From assembly GCF_002899945.2 (NCBI RefSeq), contig NZ_PPEG02000011.1, forward strand, positions 27,307-91,306: a stretch of 64,000 nt of DNA, given 5' to 3'. The stretch comes from Chryseobacterium viscerum. GTDB taxonomy: Bacteria; Bacteroidota; Bacteroidia; Flavobacteriales; Weeksellaceae. Numbering within the stretch: position 1 is the stretch's first letter; each line of letters begins with the position of its first letter. The notes beneath the pieces are model-generated. The model did not search any database, was not told the origin of the DNA, and worked only from the letters and a program-made list of their open reading frames with translations. Of this stretch, positions 52,088-60,971 are shown piece after piece. The position numbers and the translations under genes are program-made.

Positions 52088-53947
52088 ATGAAAAAAATGC
52101 TTATTATCTTGACTTACGGAGTAAGTTCATTGATGCTTGGACAAGTGGGAATAAATACCGAAACACCACACCCAAGTTCAGACCTCGAACTTGGCTCCGC
52201 CAATAAAGCCCTGTATCTAAATAGAGTAGGGAATCCTGAAATCAATATCACTTCTCCACAAAATGGAATGATACTCTACGACACCTCAAAAAAATGTGTG
52301 AGAGCTTATCAGGCCGATGCCTGGTCGGACTGCTTTGGATCTATTGTACAAGGTCCTGGAACGATAACAGCTTTAGATTGCGCTTCAGCAACTCATACCG
52401 GAACTTTGATCAATAATGGGACTCAGTATAATTCAGGAATCGAAACAGCAATTCCCTATACAGATGGAAACGGCGGATCTTATTCTTCGATAAATATTAA
52501 TTCCACCGGTGTAACAGGTCTTGTTGCTAGTTTGACGGCAGGAAACTTTAATAATGGCAATGGAACTTTAGTATTTCAAATAACAGGAACCCCATCCGGT
52601 GCAGGGAATGCAGTTTTCACGATCAGCATAGCAGGACAAAGTTGTAGCTTTACGCGATTTGTTGAACCTGATACGCCTATTATAGGTACAGTGGTTACTC
52701 TGGATTGCAACGCAAAACTATCACCGACTGCTATTTTTGTTGAGCAGAGTTATAACGGACAATTAAAAATTCCTTACACAGGAGGAAACGGCGGAACCTA
52801 TGACGCACATTCATTTACTACAAAAGGGCTCACATTTACCCGAAATGCTGGTAACTTTTCTACAGGCAATGGAGAAATTATTTATACAGTATCCGGAACT
52901 CCAAGCTCCACAGGTGCAATAATACTTACAGATATTAATTTTGGCGGACAAGCTTGCACATCTATGAATGTAGGTGTAGTTACAGGATTCACATTATATT
53001 GCGGAACAGGATCATATCAGCCACTTCTAAACCCTGATACAATGACCGCCGGACAATTATATACTGGAATTTACACGATAAAATATTTTACAACTGCCGG
53101 AGGTTTTTATGCTGGTACAGCATACCCTGCTGAAAGCTTTACGATAAATGGACTTACATTTTCTCGCTCGGCTGGCACTTTTGTGGGAGGTACAGTAACT
53201 GATATAGTTTACAATGTATCTGGTTCTCCAACCAATAGCGGTAATATGAATATTACAGTTAATTTAGCTGATCAATCATGTACTATCGTAAAATATGTTG
53301 AGGGGTTAGTTGCTTCTGTTACAAATCTTCGATGTTCTGCGGCATACCATTCGGGAGAACTGATAGATGGTTCTACCTATACTGACAACTCTGTAATTAC
53401 CCTTGTGCCATATGTTGGAGGTAATGGTGGCTCATATGCAGGTATCAGCATTAACTCAACAGGAGTCACCGGACTAACCGCAACCATTGAAGGTGGAACA
53501 TTGAATAATGGTAATGGCAATTTTGTTTTTAAAATTACAGGAACCCCGTCCAAAGCAGGTACAGCAACATTTACGATTACTATAGCAGGAAAGACTTGTA
53601 GCTTTGACCGAATGGTAGCTATTAACTCGGGGTCAGGTAGGATAACTTCATGTCGATTAAGTATGATATTGGGTGTTGAACCAATAAAAGTTGGTACATA
53701 TACAAGTCATAATTCTGTAAGAATCGCTTACGAAGGAGGGAATGGAGACAACTATGCTGGCCAATATGTAGATGCCGAAATTGTTAATGGATTAAAAGCA
53801 GTATTACAACCGGGAACATTTAATAATGGATCAGGATATGTTGAATATCACTTAATGGGTAATCCAACCCATGCTGGTAATGCAACATATAACCTAAATC
53901 TTGGTGGCAGTAGTTGTAGCTTTAGTATACCAGTTTCAAACCCTTAG
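52088..53947 (+). CDS. secreted repeat surface protein with five Cys-containing repeats
   Basis: 619 residues from ATG 52088. Signal peptide ending MLGQ, then VGINTETPHPSSDLELG as in the neighbouring surface proteins. Residues from about 95 to the end form five repeats of roughly 100-110 residues, each with a PYxGGNGGxY block, an NNGNGxxxFxITGTPSxAG block and a closing SCSF-type Cys, plus a Cys near the start. The fourth repeat is very like the first; the third is most diverged. The repeats resemble bacterial Ig-like or cadherin-like adhesin modules. An adhesin or surface-layer role is inferred. Confidence 0.75.
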   Translation: MKKMLIILTYGVSSLMLGQVGINTETPHPSSDLELGSANKALYLNRVGNPEINITSPQNGMILYDTSKKCVRAYQADAWSDCFGSIVQGPGTITALDCASATHTGTLINNGTQYNSGIETAIPYTDGNGGSYSSININSTGVTGLVASLTAGNFNNGNGTLVFQITGTPSGAGNAVFTISIAGQSCSFTRFVEPDTPIIGTVVTLDCNAKLSPTAIFVEQSYNGQLKIPYTGGNGGTYDAHSFTTKGLTFTRNAGNFSTGNGEIIYTVSGTPSSTGAIILTDINFGGQACTSMNVGVVTGFTLYCGTGSYQPLLNPDTMTAGQLYTGIYTIKYFTTAGGFYAGTAYPAESFTINGLTFSRSAGTFVGGTVTDIVYNVSGSPTNSGNMNITVNLADQSCTIVKYVEGLVASVTNLRCSAAYHSGELIDGSTYTDNSVITLVPYVGGNGGSYAGISINSTGVTGLTATIEGGTLNNGNGNFVFKITGTPSKAGTATFTITIAGKTCSFDRMVAINSGSGRITSCRLSMILGVEPIKVGTYTSHNSVRIAYEGGNGDNYAGQYVDAEIVNGLKAVLQPGTFNNGSGYVEYHLMGNPTHAGNATYNLNLGGSSCSFSIPVSNP

Positions 53948-54379
53948 GAATTTATGCTATTCTGACTGAGATAAATTAATATGTTAAGTAATTGATATTC
54001 CTGAACAATGGCAAAATCTGATTATCAACCTTGATACCACCATCAACCGTTCTATGAAACTAACCTGAGTTTGCCATTTAATAAAACAGAATTGTAAACA
54101 TTATTCTGAATCTGCAAGGAATTACTAGTCCTTAATTACGTTGATATATTATTTATAAAATAATGATCCGGAAGATTTTAATTTTCCGGATTTGTTATGC
54201 ATATTTCCAGAGAGCTCCGTTTCTCATATTTGGCCTTTTTTCAAACAAGAATTTTCAAAGCAATTAAAACAATTAGAGCCTACTGGTATGTCCTATATGA
54301 TAGTAGACCTTTAGCCAAAAAAACTTCTTTATGTGCTTGTCTTAATTAAGTGTTAATATCAATTGTTTAATAAGATAAA
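53948..54379. other. intergenic region between surface-protein genes
   Basis: AT-rich, no gene seen. It holds a terminator-like hairpin at 54166-54195, and the 14-mer TGCATATTTCCAGA (54198-54211), which is identical to 51901-51914 within the copy B promoter region. Confidence 0.5.
54166..54195 (+). terminator. terminator-like hairpin
   Basis: ATCCGGAAGATT and AATTTTCCGGAT pair over twelve bases (one G-U) around a short loop, followed by a weak T-rich stretch. It lies 220 bases after the surface-protein stop. Confidence 0.5.
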
Positions 54380-54414
54380 GTAGTCGTTAAGTAGTCGTTT
54401 TTTTGTACTTGAAT
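54380..54414 (+). repeat. tandem AGT-type repeat element upstream of a surface-protein gene, copy 2
   Basis: GTAGTCGTTAA then GTAGTCGTTTTTTTGTA and CTTGAA, nearly the same as 49610-49644. The changes are paired (both half-sites carry C instead of T), which points to a conserved protein-binding direct repeat with 11-base period. Confidence 0.6.
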
Positions 54415-54576
54415 GGGAAAAATTTGGTCATTTGCAACCGAAATATTTCTGAAAAAATGCAAATAAGACTTAAAACAATTTTACTAGTGCAAACATATTC
54501 CTTGAATAAGATCATGATCCATTGTTTTACGGTCATTACACAAAAGCACAAAAAAACAACATAAATTTTCACACAA

Positions 54577-56076
54577 ATGAAAAAATACATTATTGCCCTA
54601 TCTGCACTTTCCACGTCTCTGGTTTTCTCACAAGTTGGTATAAATACAGAAAATCCACATGCCACACTGGATGTCAGCTCATCTGCTTCTGATCCTACAA
54701 AGACTGATGGAATTATTGCCCCGAAGCTATCGGGTAATGAACTGAAGGCAAAAGACTTACTCTATACAAGCCAGCAGCGGGGGGCAATTGTCTATGCAAC
54801 ATCCGCGGCCAATCCCACCACCACCAAGACGGTGAACGTCACCCAGGAAGGATACTATTACTTTGACGGGAGTATATGGGTCAGGTTCTCCACTGCATTG
54901 CCAGGCGGAAATGGAAATGACATTAACATTTACAAAGATAATGGCAGCCTGACGGGGAATCGTGATGCAAACCTGAACGGATTTAACCTTGCTTTTACTG
55001 GAGAGGGAAATTTCGGAATCGGAACTACCGCCGATCCGGTGGAAAAGTTGGAGGTTGTCGGCGATTCGCGTATAAAGGGTAAAGTTGTTATCGGATCAAG
55101 TTCAGTTAACAACAAAAATGCGGCTTTGGCTGTACGTAACATAGATGCTACAGAACCTATAGTTCGCTTTACTAATGTAGATGGCTTCAGACAATTTTCC
55201 GTAACAGATGCCGGGAGTGTAGGGATTGGACTGGGTACAATAGAACCCACTGAGACTTTGGATGCAAGCGGAAACGTAAGATTTAGAAAGGTGCCTCTCG
55301 AGACAACTCTGGACGCGACAGACAGAATAATGGTTTTAAAAGGTGACGGAACAGGTAAGAAAGTATCATCCTCCACTTTAAAGTCCGAGATCGATACCAA
55401 CACTAATATCTATACTGACAATGGGACTTTGTCCGGAGATCGGACTGTAGCCCTAGGCGGAAACAATCTGAATTTTGCAGGAAACGGGTCAGTCGGCATT
55501 GGTGTCGCAGCACCTGCTGAAAAGCTGGATGTTGCAGGCACAGCACGTTTAAGAAATGTGCCTAATGGCAACATAGATGATAGTAGAATGCTGGTAATAG
55601 ACAATGACGGGACTGTTAAGAAAAGTTCTCTTCCTCCAGCCAGTTCTTTTGTCTTGTATGATACCAATAATAATATAGTTACCCGAAATGCCGATGATGT
55701 GGTGAGGCCTTTGGCTTTTGAGGGGGCACCGGAAAGAATATATGCAGATTACATAGACAAAGTAAACAATACAACCTATCGTGTGAAAAAAACTGGCGTA
55801 TACACAGCGGAAGTAGTTGTTCAATACAGCAATATTCCATTTAGTACTGAAGGAAGCAGGGTCGGATGTCGGGCTGTACTATCAATGGGGTCTAAAACAT
55901 TAACTCGAATCGGAGATAGATTTACTACTTCCGCTGGAGTAACGTCAATTTCCAGAAGCGTAATTCTTAATGCCGGTGCTGAAATATCCGTGACAACAGG
56001 TTGTGGCAGACCTGGAAATGAAACTTACAAGACAAATTCGGGTTCCACTCTTTTTATCACCTACATGCCTTTGTAA
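54577..56076 (+). CDS. secreted VGINT-type surface protein with tail-fibre-like repeats
   Basis: A 499-residue exported protein: signal peptide ending LVFSQ, VGINTENPHATLDVSSSA, a region YTSQQRGAIVYATS and GYYYFDGSIWVRF seen also in the protein at 62967, then at least three fibre-like units (FGIGTTADPVEKLEVVGDSR, VGIGLGTIEPTETLDASGNV, VGIGVAAPAEKLDVAGTARL). A C-terminal domain of about 130 residues ends the protein. The repeats resemble tail-fibre beta-helices, so the protein may form a surface fibre. No type IX secretion C-terminal domain is recognisable. Confidence 0.78.
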   Translation: MKKYIIALSALSTSLVFSQVGINTENPHATLDVSSSASDPTKTDGIIAPKLSGNELKAKDLLYTSQQRGAIVYATSAANPTTTKTVNVTQEGYYYFDGSIWVRFSTALPGGNGNDINIYKDNGSLTGNRDANLNGFNLAFTGEGNFGIGTTADPVEKLEVVGDSRIKGKVVIGSSSVNNKNAALAVRNIDATEPIVRFTNVDGFRQFSVTDAGSVGIGLGTIEPTETLDASGNVRFRKVPLETTLDATDRIMVLKGDGTGKKVSSSTLKSEIDTNTNIYTDNGTLSGDRTVALGGNNLNFAGNGSVGIGVAAPAEKLDVAGTARLRNVPNGNIDDSRMLVIDNDGTVKKSSLPPASSFVLYDTNNNIVTRNADDVVRPLAFEGAPERIYADYIDKVNNTTYRVKKTGVYTAEVVVQYSNIPFSTEGSRVGCRAVLSMGSKTLTRIGDRFTTSAGVTSISRSVILNAGAEISVTTGCGRPGNETYKTNSGSTLFITYMPL

Positions 56077-56098
56077 TATTGTATTTTGCGATCTATAT

Positions 56099-56134
56099 CA
56101 ATTACAGGGTGTTGTTGCAAACGCCCTGTAATTG
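56099..56134. terminator. long terminator-like hairpin after a surface-protein gene
   Basis: CAATTACAGGGTGTT pairs with AACGCCCTGTAATTG over fifteen bases (one wobble) around a six-base loop. It lies 22 bases after the stop codon. The 3' side has no real T-run, so it may stabilise the mRNA end rather than terminate. Confidence 0.6.
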
Positions 56135-56452
56135 ATTAAATAATCACCCTCGTCTCGGGAAACCTGACAAGGAATGTCTGATATAGCCAATGATACAGGC
56201 TATGCTGTTTTTGTCCTATAGAGTGAAATGTTTACTATTATTCTGCTTTGTGGGAATGATAAATACTACATTTTAGACCGAAATTCTTCTTCTCCTACGA
56301 CAATTATACTCAGCGTGGCAAACATTTCATTTCTTTACCTTATAGGTAGCTTTGGATATATATATTATTTAATTTCCCTAGTTTATGAAAGAGTCTTAAA
56401 GTCATACTTTCTAAAATAGTTATATTTACAGCATCAACTATAAATTAACTGT
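56135..56452. other. intergenic region without a supported gene
   Basis: A 63-codon frame (56228-56419) is present, but its sequence is low-complexity hydrophobic and lacks a ribosome-binding context. No promoter box with a clear -33 element was found before the next gene. Confidence 0.45.
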
Positions 56453-57949
56453 ATGGCAATATTTCGACTATTTGTGCTTTTTCTTTTTTGTTCACAATTT
56501 AGTTTTTCTCAGAAAACAAAAGAAGATATCGCTTATGAATACTTAAAGAAGCAAGACTCTTTATATATTCAGTTTCAATTTGAAAAAGCCAATGAATTTG
56601 CAAATAAGGCAAAAAAAATAGGGATAGAACTCAACGACTCTAAAATCAGGGCTCGTGCCTATCAGAAAATGATGGTTAATTATTCATATTTAGGTCATTA
56701 TAAAGAAAGTATAGAGAGTGCAAACAATGCTTTAAAAGAGGATTACACAAACAATAACTTGATTTATAAGCTATCCTGTTATAAAAATTTAGGGATAATC
56801 TATAACCAACTACATTATAAAGAAAAAGCTGTTGAAAGCTTTAAAAAAATGATTACGGAAATTCCTAGAAATACAGAGGATGTTGAATTAAAAATAGAGC
56901 TTGCCTCTGCCTATTTCAATTTGGGACTTATATATGATTATGCTCCTGAGAATGCTGATTCCATAGATAAATACATGGGTGTTTCCCAAAAAATTTTGGA
57001 AGAATGCCCACCAGAAAAGGTGGCTTTGCAACTGTATTATTCCTATATTTCTTTTGCGAATAGCAATACAGAATTAAGACACAGATTAGATTCTACAAAA
57101 ATATACTTAGACAAGGCCCATAACATCATTACCAAATATAAGCCCGATTTCATCATAACTGATTACAATATTTCTTTAGGACGCTATTGTTTTATGCGTA
57201 AAGATTACAAAAAAGCTTTGGAAATTTATTTAAAAGTAGCACAAGAACTTGAAAGCAATCCGTACGAAAATGCAAATTTAAAAACCGTTTATCAAGACAT
57301 TTCTGAAATATATGAGTCTTTTGGAGATGAAAAAAAATCAAAAGAATATTATGAGAAATTTTTTCATGCGAGTGATGTTTTAAATGAAAATAAAAAAAAG
57401 AGTACCGAATTTACTTCAAAAAATATTTTGAAGGACGAAATAGAGGTAGTAAATCTTTCATTTACTAAGAAAATCGTCCTGACTTCTATCGCCTTTTTGA
57501 TTATAATGTTTGCTGCAATTGTTTATTACCGCAAACAAAAAAGGAAATTTAAAATACAACATTTAAATTCTCAGGAAGATATACAGGAAAAAGAAATCAT
57601 TATTTTAGAAAAAGAAAAAGAGGCCGCCGAGCTTAAGCAAATAGCCAATACTTCTTTCAGCGAAGTGCTTGAACTTGCAAAGGAAAACAATCCGCATTTT
57701 TTGAAGAGATTTCAGGAAGTCTATCCAGAATTTTACAATAGGATTTTAAAGATCAATCCAAATCTGAAGTCATCGGAAATTTCTCTCTCAGCATACATTT
57801 TTCTTGGTTTTTCGAATAAGGAGATTGCGGACTATACGTTCAAGTCTATCAGGACAATCGAAAGCAACCGGTATAACCTGCGCAAAAAATTAAACCTGCC
57901 AACGGAAATAGACTTCTTTGTATGGTTGAATTCAATGAAAGACTTCTGA
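56453..57949 (+). CDS. membrane-anchored TPR regulator with LuxR-type HTH, first copy
   Basis: A 498-residue protein with a signal peptide (IFRLFVLFLFCSQFSFSQ), a TPR domain (about residues 25-310), a transmembrane helix (KIVLTSIAFLIIMFAAIVYY), a coiled coil rich in Glu/Lys and a C-terminal LuxR/GerE-type helix-turn-helix (SAYIFLGFSNKEIADYTFKSIRTIESNRYNLRKKLNL). The sensor faces the periplasm and the HTH the cytoplasm. It follows a surface-protein gene and is related to the regulator at 60972-62405. Target genes are inferred to be the neighbouring surface proteins. Confidence 0.83.
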   Translation: MAIFRLFVLFLFCSQFSFSQKTKEDIAYEYLKKQDSLYIQFQFEKANEFANKAKKIGIELNDSKIRARAYQKMMVNYSYLGHYKESIESANNALKEDYTNNNLIYKLSCYKNLGIIYNQLHYKEKAVESFKKMITEIPRNTEDVELKIELASAYFNLGLIYDYAPENADSIDKYMGVSQKILEECPPEKVALQLYYSYISFANSNTELRHRLDSTKIYLDKAHNIITKYKPDFIITDYNISLGRYCFMRKDYKKALEIYLKVAQELESNPYENANLKTVYQDISEIYESFGDEKKSKEYYEKFFHASDVLNENKKKSTEFTSKNILKDEIEVVNLSFTKKIVLTSIAFLIIMFAAIVYYRKQKRKFKIQHLNSQEDIQEKEIIILEKEKEAAELKQIANTSFSEVLELAKENNPHFLKRFQEVYPEFYNRILKINPNLKSSEISLSAYIFLGFSNKEIADYTFKSIRTIESNRYNLRKKLNLPTEIDFFVWLNSMKDF

Positions 57950-57960
57950 TATTATAACGA

Positions 57961-58446
57961 ATGAGGATCATCCAAAAATTAAAAGAGAATAGTTATTTTG
58001 CAGTTAGCTTCATATTTCTAATATTAAATAGTTGTAAAGAAAATACTGTTAAAAGGGATTTCATTGGCTACAGGGGGCAGATTAAAAAAGAACATGAAAA
58101 AGAAATTATATTTTAAAAGTGGAAATTTGAGAAGGTTTATGTTTATAACAATACAGATAGCTATGTAACTCAAAAAGATCGTATAAGAGGTGATAAGGTT
58201 ATAAATAAGATTTTTGAGTTTAGAAAGAAAGAGATTTTTATGAATAATAGGGTTGTTGGTGAAACTGATTACGGTGGAGAAATTTTTATAATAAAAGGTA
58301 TTGATACTCCAACAGATAAATATTTTTTGTATCATTTGAAGAATAATGTTTTGACCCTGAAAAATGATGTTGGTTACTGCGAAGATAATAAGTTGATTAA
58401 AAGTTTTCCCATAGAATTAATCTTTTTAAAAACTAACAATAACTAA
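57961..58446 (+). pseudogene. lipoprotein gene with in-frame stop
   Basis: The frame from ATG 57961 begins with a signal peptide and lipobox (FIFLILNSC, Cys near residue 25) and continues in the same frame past an ochre codon at 58114-58116 (codon 52) to a stop at 58446. After the stop it reads KVYVYNNTDSYVTQ, then MNNRVVGETDYGGEIF and LYHLKNNVLTLKNDVGYCED, which looks like genuine protein. So a single nonsense change or sequencing error interrupts a lipoprotein of about 160 residues. A restart at 58240 is possible but would lack export. It lies 12 bases after the regulator. Confidence 0.65.
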
Positions 58447-58529
58447 TGGTAATGAGCAGTTTTATCTTTTTTAGGTTTTGATATGTTTGTTAAATTATTC
58501 TCTTAATTCAATAGTTCACATACAATCAA

Positions 58530-58871
58530 TTATTTTATTTCAAAAACGTATCTTATAGTGTGTATTCGTAAAATAACCTCGGGTATGAATCCATTTCTGT
58601 CAGTTAAAGTTTCAATAGGCTCCAGGTTTGATTTAAGACCTGTGAAAAGTTGGGGACTGTATAACGCTTTCAAGACGAACCAGCAGATGGTAAATAAAGC
58701 AATCGTGCTGATCACCAGATAAATGTTTTGTAAAAAGCGTTGATCCTGTCCAAGATATTGGAGTCCTAATTTTGCCAGAACAAATAAATGGGCAAAAAGG
58801 AAAAATATAGTGATCTGAAACAGCCATTTATAAATGCCATTATCGTGGTTCGAATAGTTCTCCAGATACAC
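58530..58871 (-). CDS. small hypothetical membrane protein
   Basis: A 113-residue protein with two predicted membrane helices (GIYKWLFQITIFFLFAHLFVLAKLG and IYLVISTIALFTICWFVLKALY) and a soluble C-terminus ending RYVFEIK. I do not recognise the family. It is transcribed toward the lipoprotein pseudogene. About 130 bases of non-coding sequence separate it from the M13 remnant. Confidence 0.5.
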   Translation of the reverse strand: MYLENYSNHDNGIYKWLFQITIFFLFAHLFVLAKLGLQYLGQDQRFLQNIYLVISTIALFTICWFVLKALYSPQLFTGLKSNLEPIETLTDRNGFIPEVILRIHTIRYVFEIK

Positions 58872-58999
58872 AGCTTTATATTTTTTTAAGCTTATGAATA
58901 TGAGGATGATATATAACTTATTCAGGCTGGATAATTACAAAGCGAGTTATGAAAGTTATTTTTTAATTTTTCACGAATGCATATTGTACTTCAGTATCA

Positions 59000-60045
59000 T
59001 TACCAAATACGTACTCTGTCCTTTGGTTTAAGATAAAGTTTATCCTCTTTTTTGATATTGAAAGCTTTATACCAGGCATCAATATTTCTTACAACACCAT
59101 TTACACGGTATTGGGCAGGTGCATGATAATCTTTTTCAGCACTTAGCCGGTAGGCCTCCGTTGTGTAAAGGCTTCTGTTTACTTGTGCGAAAGACAAAAA
59201 ATATCTTTGATCGGATGTAAAACCATTGAGGTTTTTCTTTTCATACGGATGATCTTTCAGATAGAGTTGATACGCTGTGTGAGCAACAACAACTCTTGTC
59301 AGGTCACCTATATTTTCTCCCAATGTTTGTTTTCCATTCAAATGAATTCCCTCTAATGGAGAAAAGCTGTTATATTGTTCAATAAGGAGCTGAGTACGAT
59401 TCTCAAATTGTTTTCTTGTTTCCGGTGTCCACCAATCTCTCATCACGCCATTACCGTCAAACAGGGATCCCTGATCGTCGAAACAATGCCCAAGCTCGTG
59501 TCCGATAATAGCGCCTATTGCACCGAAATTAACCGCTGCATTTGCATTTGGGTCAAAGAAGATAGGCTGCAGAATTCCTGCTGGAAACTCTATAGAATTG
59601 TATAATTTGCTGCTCGTGGCATCAACAGTCTGTGGCATTTGGTACCATTCTTTACTGGTGAATTTTTTATCAAGAAGTGATCTTTCATAATCCCAATTCG
59701 ATCTTGCGATCAGCTGTTCATTAGAAATGGGGTTTTTTACATCGAACTTTAGTGACGAATAATCACGCCAAACCTCAGGATATCCAATTCTGACTGTTAC
59801 TGCATTTAGTTTTTCTATTGCTTCCTTTCTGCTTTTTTCATCCAGCCAATCCAGTTTTTTAAGTCTTTCAGAAAATGCAATACGAACATATCCAACCAGA
59901 TCTTGTATCCTTTTAAGCTGGGATTCAGGAAAATATTTTTCGACATAAAGTTTTCCAACAAGCTGTCCCAAGCGATTGTTTACATACTGTATTGATTTTT
60001 GCTCTCTTGGAACAACAATGGCATTTTGGTAAATGCTCCTAACTT
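59000..60045 (-). pseudogene. 5'-truncated M13-family metallopeptidase
   Basis: The C-terminal half of a neprilysin/PepO-type zinc peptidase: LGQLVGKLYVEKYFPESQLKRI, NAVTVRIGYPEVWRDYS, NAAVNFGAIGAIIGHELGHCFDDQG (HExxH), ENIGDLTRVVVAH with the third ligand Glu, and a VRxW-like end (KPKDRVRIW). Typical family members have about 670 residues. Here only about 340 remain, and the same frame has a stop near 60045, with no start or signal sequence. So the first half is missing and the gene should be inactive, although the catalytic residues are intact. Confidence 0.78.
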
Positions 60046-60100
60046 ATTTTATTTAATAGGTAAAGCATTTTTGCCGACTATAATTATCCATTTTAAGGAT

Positions 60101-60130
60101 TTGTAAATTATTATTGCTTTCCTATTTTTG
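60101..60130 (+). promoter_or_regulatory. promoter of the alpha-CTD-like gene
   Basis: TTG (60101-60103), 19 bases, TATTTTTG (60123-60130): an exact Bacteroidota-type promoter, 73 bases before the ATG. Confidence 0.6.
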
Positions 60131-60203
60131 TTTATCACAATATAAGGTATTGAAATTTAAATTTTTATAAATTTTTAACGATTGGTAAAATCAAATTAAA
60201 AAA

Positions 60204-60827
60204 ATGATTATGGATGGTGAATTACAAAATAAAATAATTCCTTTGCTCATCAAAAGAAATAGAAAATACTCTATTTCCAAACAAATAATTTTTGAAACAG
60301 GGTTGTACCTATACGATGAATTATCAAGCCTTCAAGTTTCAGAAGATGAAGTTGATCTTATGGAGGAACTATGGTCACAGCATAAATATAATCAAATAAT
60401 AGCAAAACAATCGAAGATTGGTATTAAAAGGATAGAAGAGATTCAGCAGAAAGTTCTACGATCTGTTTTAGAATTGTTCAATGAAATCAATCGAATAAAA
60501 GCAGAACGACGAATGCTAAGGGGAAAATATTTTTTAAGAAGAACAAAACTGTTTCTAATTATCAAAAAAAATAACAGTCTTAAAAATGACCAGATCTTTG
60601 ACAGTCAATTCAAATTTAGTACGCGGTTCAGGAAAATAATAAAGAGTCTGAATATAGTTACTTATCAAGATATTATAGAGGTTCCTATATGTGATTTTAC
60701 TAAATACAGAGGTTTTCAAGGCAAATGTTTACAAGAATTAATTGACTTTATCGAGTTTGAAAATATTGAAGATAAGTTCGGCGGTTTTAGTGCATTTAAA
60801 AAAAAATATTACCGTGTAAAGAAATAA
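60204..60827 (+). CDS. small protein with RNA-polymerase alpha-CTD-like helix-hairpin-helix domain
   Basis: A 207-residue basic protein I cannot place in a named family. The C-terminal 60 or so residues (FSTRFRKIIKSLNIVTYQDI, VPICDFTKYRGFQGKCLQELIDFIEF) resemble the alpha-subunit C-terminal domain of RNA polymerase (LSVRxxNxLxxxxIxTVxDL...NfGxKSLxEL). The N-terminal half has a helix pair, KYNQIIAKQSKIGIKRIEEIQQKVLRS, that looks like a sigma region 4 or HTH element. No transmembrane segment. It may bind DNA or RNA polymerase as a regulator. ATG 60210 is an alternative start. Confidence 0.6.
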   Translation: MIMDGELQNKIIPLLIKRNRKYSISKQIIFETGLYLYDELSSLQVSEDEVDLMEELWSQHKYNQIIAKQSKIGIKRIEEIQQKVLRSVLELFNEINRIKAERRMLRGKYFLRRTKLFLIIKKNNSLKNDQIFDSQFKFSTRFRKIIKSLNIVTYQDIIEVPICDFTKYRGFQGKCLQELIDFIEFENIEDKFGGFSAFKKKYYRVKK

Positions 60828-60971
60828 TTGACAATTTCGATAATAAATATCTATCAAAGCGTGGTAACTCGTCCTTCAATCTTCTTAGCTTTATCTAAGG
60901 CCTGTAATGTATATAAACTTCTGTACAATCATAATTTTAATTTCATTTATTTATATATAGTGATTGATTAA

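Noticed and set aside
56228..56419. 63-codon open frame after a surface-protein gene
   Set aside because: Low-complexity hydrophobic sequence, no ribosome-binding context and no promoter box; probably chance in AT-rich DNA.
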